Below the pieces are notes generated by a model, which worked only from the letters and a program-made list of their open reading frames with translations, searched no databases and was not told where the DNA came from. The position numbers were made by a program, and so were the translations under genes. A stretch of 6,052 bases of DNA from Sandaracinaceae bacterium (GTDB lineage: Bacteria; Myxococcota_A; Polyangia; Polyangiales; Sandaracinaceae), in the NCBI GenBank assembly GCA_025056955.1, contig JANWYL010000186.1, positions 1 to 6,052 on the forward strand. The letters run 5' to 3'. Shown here piece by piece: positions 4,931 to 6,052 of this stretch; position 1 is the first letter of the stretch; every line of letters starts with the position of its first letter.

Positions 4931-6052
4931 ATGCAGCGACTGCGTACGAGGCGCAAAGCCCTACTCGCTTTATTTGCAAGCTTGATGAGTTCTGCCTGTC
5001 AGGTGGACCCTTTTTGCATCGATTGCCCGGGTGCGGAAGTTGATGCTGGGAGCGAAGACGGCGGAATGATGGATGCACCGCTTGTGAGGATTGATGCCCA
5101 AGGGGATGCGTTTTCTCCTGATGCCTACATGCTTCCTGACGGTTGCACACCAGGGGCTCCCGAGCTTTGCAATGGCCACGATGACGACTGCGACCGAATG
5201 GTGGATGAAGGAATTGACCTCATGACAGATGTTCGGAATTGTGGCGGATGCGGGATGAGGTGTGCACCGCCCAATGCCTTTGGCATTTGCATGAACGGAA
5301 ACTGCCGGATGGGGGATTGCGCCGCTGGTTACATCGATCTCGATCGCGATCCTGCCAATGGGTGCGAGTATCGCTGCACAGCCACTGCGGACCGCGAGAT
5401 GCGTTGTGATCGCCGCGACGAAGACTGCGATGGACGCGTGGATGAGGACTTTGACCTCATGAACGATGTCATGAACTGCGGCACCTGTGGGCGCTCTTGC
5501 AGGCTGCCTCGCGCGAGCGCCGCCTGCCGCGATGGAAACTGCGTGCTTGAGCGCTGCGAGGATGGTTACGTTGACCTCGATGGCATGGCAACCAATGGTT
5601 GTGAGTACCGATGCACCCCTTCGAGTCCTCCGACCGAAAGGTGTAACCTTCAAGACGACGACTGCGATGGGATGATCGATGAAGGCAATCCAGAAGGTGG
5701 AGGGATGTGCGGCACAGACACGGGTGAATGCGTGGCGGGGAGGCGTGTATGCAGGGGTGGGCGCCTTGAGTGCGAAGGTGAAGTGGGGCCAAGCGATGAG
5801 CGATGCAACAACCTTGATGACGACTGCGATGGACGGGTTGATGAGGGGAATCCAGAAGGGGGTCGTGCGTGCGGATCTTCCGTTGGTGTCTGCGTTCCAG
5901 GTCGTGAGGTGTGCATGGGTGGGAGGCTGGAGTGCATGGGGGGAGTTCGGCCTGGGATGGAGCGTTGCAATGGGCTTGACGACGACTGCGATGGGATGAT
6001 CGATGAAGGCAATCCAGAAGGTGGAGGGATGTGCGGCACAGATACGGGTGAG
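4931..6052 (+). CDS. Secreted Cys/Asp-rich repeat lipoprotein with MopE-like metal-binding motifs (3' end cut)
   Basis: The frame is open for 374 codons to the right end with no stop, so the C-terminus is missing. Residues 1-22 form a signal peptide: basic MQRLRTRRK, then a hydrophobic stretch to LMSSAC, with Cys23 the probable lipidated residue (the lipobox is loose, with Ser at -3). A Gly/Asp/Met-rich linker follows to about residue 79. Next come two 79-residue units (80-158 and 159-237), each with a D(D/E)DCD motif, a (V/I)DE stretch, NCGxCGxxC, and GYxDLDxxxxNGCEYRC. After these come 54-residue units from residue 238: two complete and a third cut by the window. Each carries DDDCDGxxDEGNPEGG, and each complete one has six cysteines. 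The Asp-rich CDG motifs resemble those of the MopE-like 'putative metal-binding motif' family of myxobacteria and relatives. Calcium or copper binding is suggested by the family, not shown here. Even cysteine numbers per unit fit disulfide-bonded modules outside the cytoplasm. Function is unknown; adhesion or a cell-surface scaffold is a guess. Confidence 0.88.
   Translation, partial: MQRLRTRRKALLALFASLMSSACQVDPFCIDCPGAEVDAGSEDGGMMDAPLVRIDAQGDAFSPDAYMLPDGCTPGAPELCNGHDDDCDRMVDEGIDLMTDVRNCGGCGMRCAPPNAFGICMNGNCRMGDCAAGYIDLDRDPANGCEYRCTATADREMRCDRRDEDCDGRVDEDFDLMNDVMNCGTCGRSCRLPRASAACRDGNCVLERCEDGYVDLDGMATNGCEYRCTPSSPPTERCNLQDDDCDGMIDEGNPEGGGMCGTDTGECVAGRRVCRGGRLECEGEVGPSDERCNNLDDDCDGRVDEGNPEGGRACGSSVGVCVPGREVCMGGRLECMGGVRPGMERCNGLDDDCDGMIDEGNPEGGGMCGTDTGE
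5168..5641 (+). repeat. Two 237-base (79-residue) coding repeats, type A
   Basis: Units start at the Cys codons 5168 and 5405, and the next repeat class starts exactly 237 bases later at 5642. They share a D(D/E)DCD core, DLM.DV..NCG.CG..C, a (G/D)NC...C block, and GY(I/V)DLD....NGCEYRC. Each unit has ten cysteines. The two copies are clearly related but well diverged in DNA, so they are old duplicates held by selection on the Cys and Asp positions. Confidence 0.85.
5642..6052 (+). repeat. 162-base (54-residue) coding repeats, type B, continuing past the window
   Basis: Units start at Cys codons 5642, 5804 and 5966, exactly 162 bases apart; the third is cut at the window end. Shared protein pattern: CN..DDDCDG..DEGNPEGG, then four further cysteines, with GR.VC.GGRLEC visible in the first two. 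Bases 5654-5727 and 5978-6051 differ at only one of 74 positions (5719 C versus 6043 T), while the middle unit is much more diverged. This points to duplication of a two-unit, 324-base block. Confidence 0.9.

Noticed and set aside
4970..5653. 227-codon and similar open frames on the minus strand opposite the repeat protein
   Set aside because: They mirror the repeated Asp/Cys codons (Ala/Ile/Val-rich or Ser/Pro-rich output) and have no start signals. The plus frame has a signal peptide and conserved motifs.
5642..6052. Regular repeats as a possible CRISPR array
   Set aside because: The 162-base period is a multiple of three, the units are translated into a Cys/Asp-patterned protein, and there is no short identical repeat with unique spacers.

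Overview
The window holds six protein-coding genes, two of them cut by the window ends. It reads like an uncultured member of the Myxococcota/deltaproteobacterial group. The main reason is the last gene, a secreted Cys/Asp-rich protein built from CNGxDDDCDGxxDEG and NCGxCGxxC units. Such proteins are abundant in myxobacteria and their relatives (MopE-like 'putative metal-binding motif' proteins). The sampled base composition is moderate, with stretches near 40% and others above 60% GC. That is lower than typical cultured myxobacteria, so the phylum call is an inference.

Left part (1-1879, minus strand): three genes point leftwards and are closely spaced, so they are probably one operon. In transcription order they are a beta-keto acid cleavage enzyme (BKACE/DUF849, GTG start), a crotonase-fold enoyl-CoA hydratase/isomerase 23 bases after it, and, 32 bases further on, the start of a small lipoprotein that runs off the left end. 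The first two suggest a CoA-linked catabolic step: the BKACE would release acetoacetate and an acyl-CoA from a beta-keto acid and acetyl-CoA, and the crotonase would act on an acyl-CoA. The lipoprotein's role is unknown.

Middle (1880-4846, plus strand): a divergent 89-base gap leads into a polyprenyl-phosphate glycosyltransferase of GT family 2 (DPM1/ArnC type). Its reading frame is broken by an apparent one-base deletion in a T run just before its second membrane helix. It is followed by, and overlaps, a full-length glutamine-dependent asparagine synthase family gene. Together they look like surface-glycan genes or an edge of such a cluster. The glycosyltransferase is much more AT-rich than the first part of the asparagine synthase gene, which hints at different origins.

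Right part (4847-6052): after an 84-base gap, a lipoprotein-like gene encodes two 79-residue repeats followed by 54-residue repeats and runs off the right end. A nearly identical 74-base block recurs exactly 324 bases (two 54-residue units) apart, which suggests recent internal duplication. No RNA genes, CRISPR arrays, insertion sequences or convincing terminators were seen.
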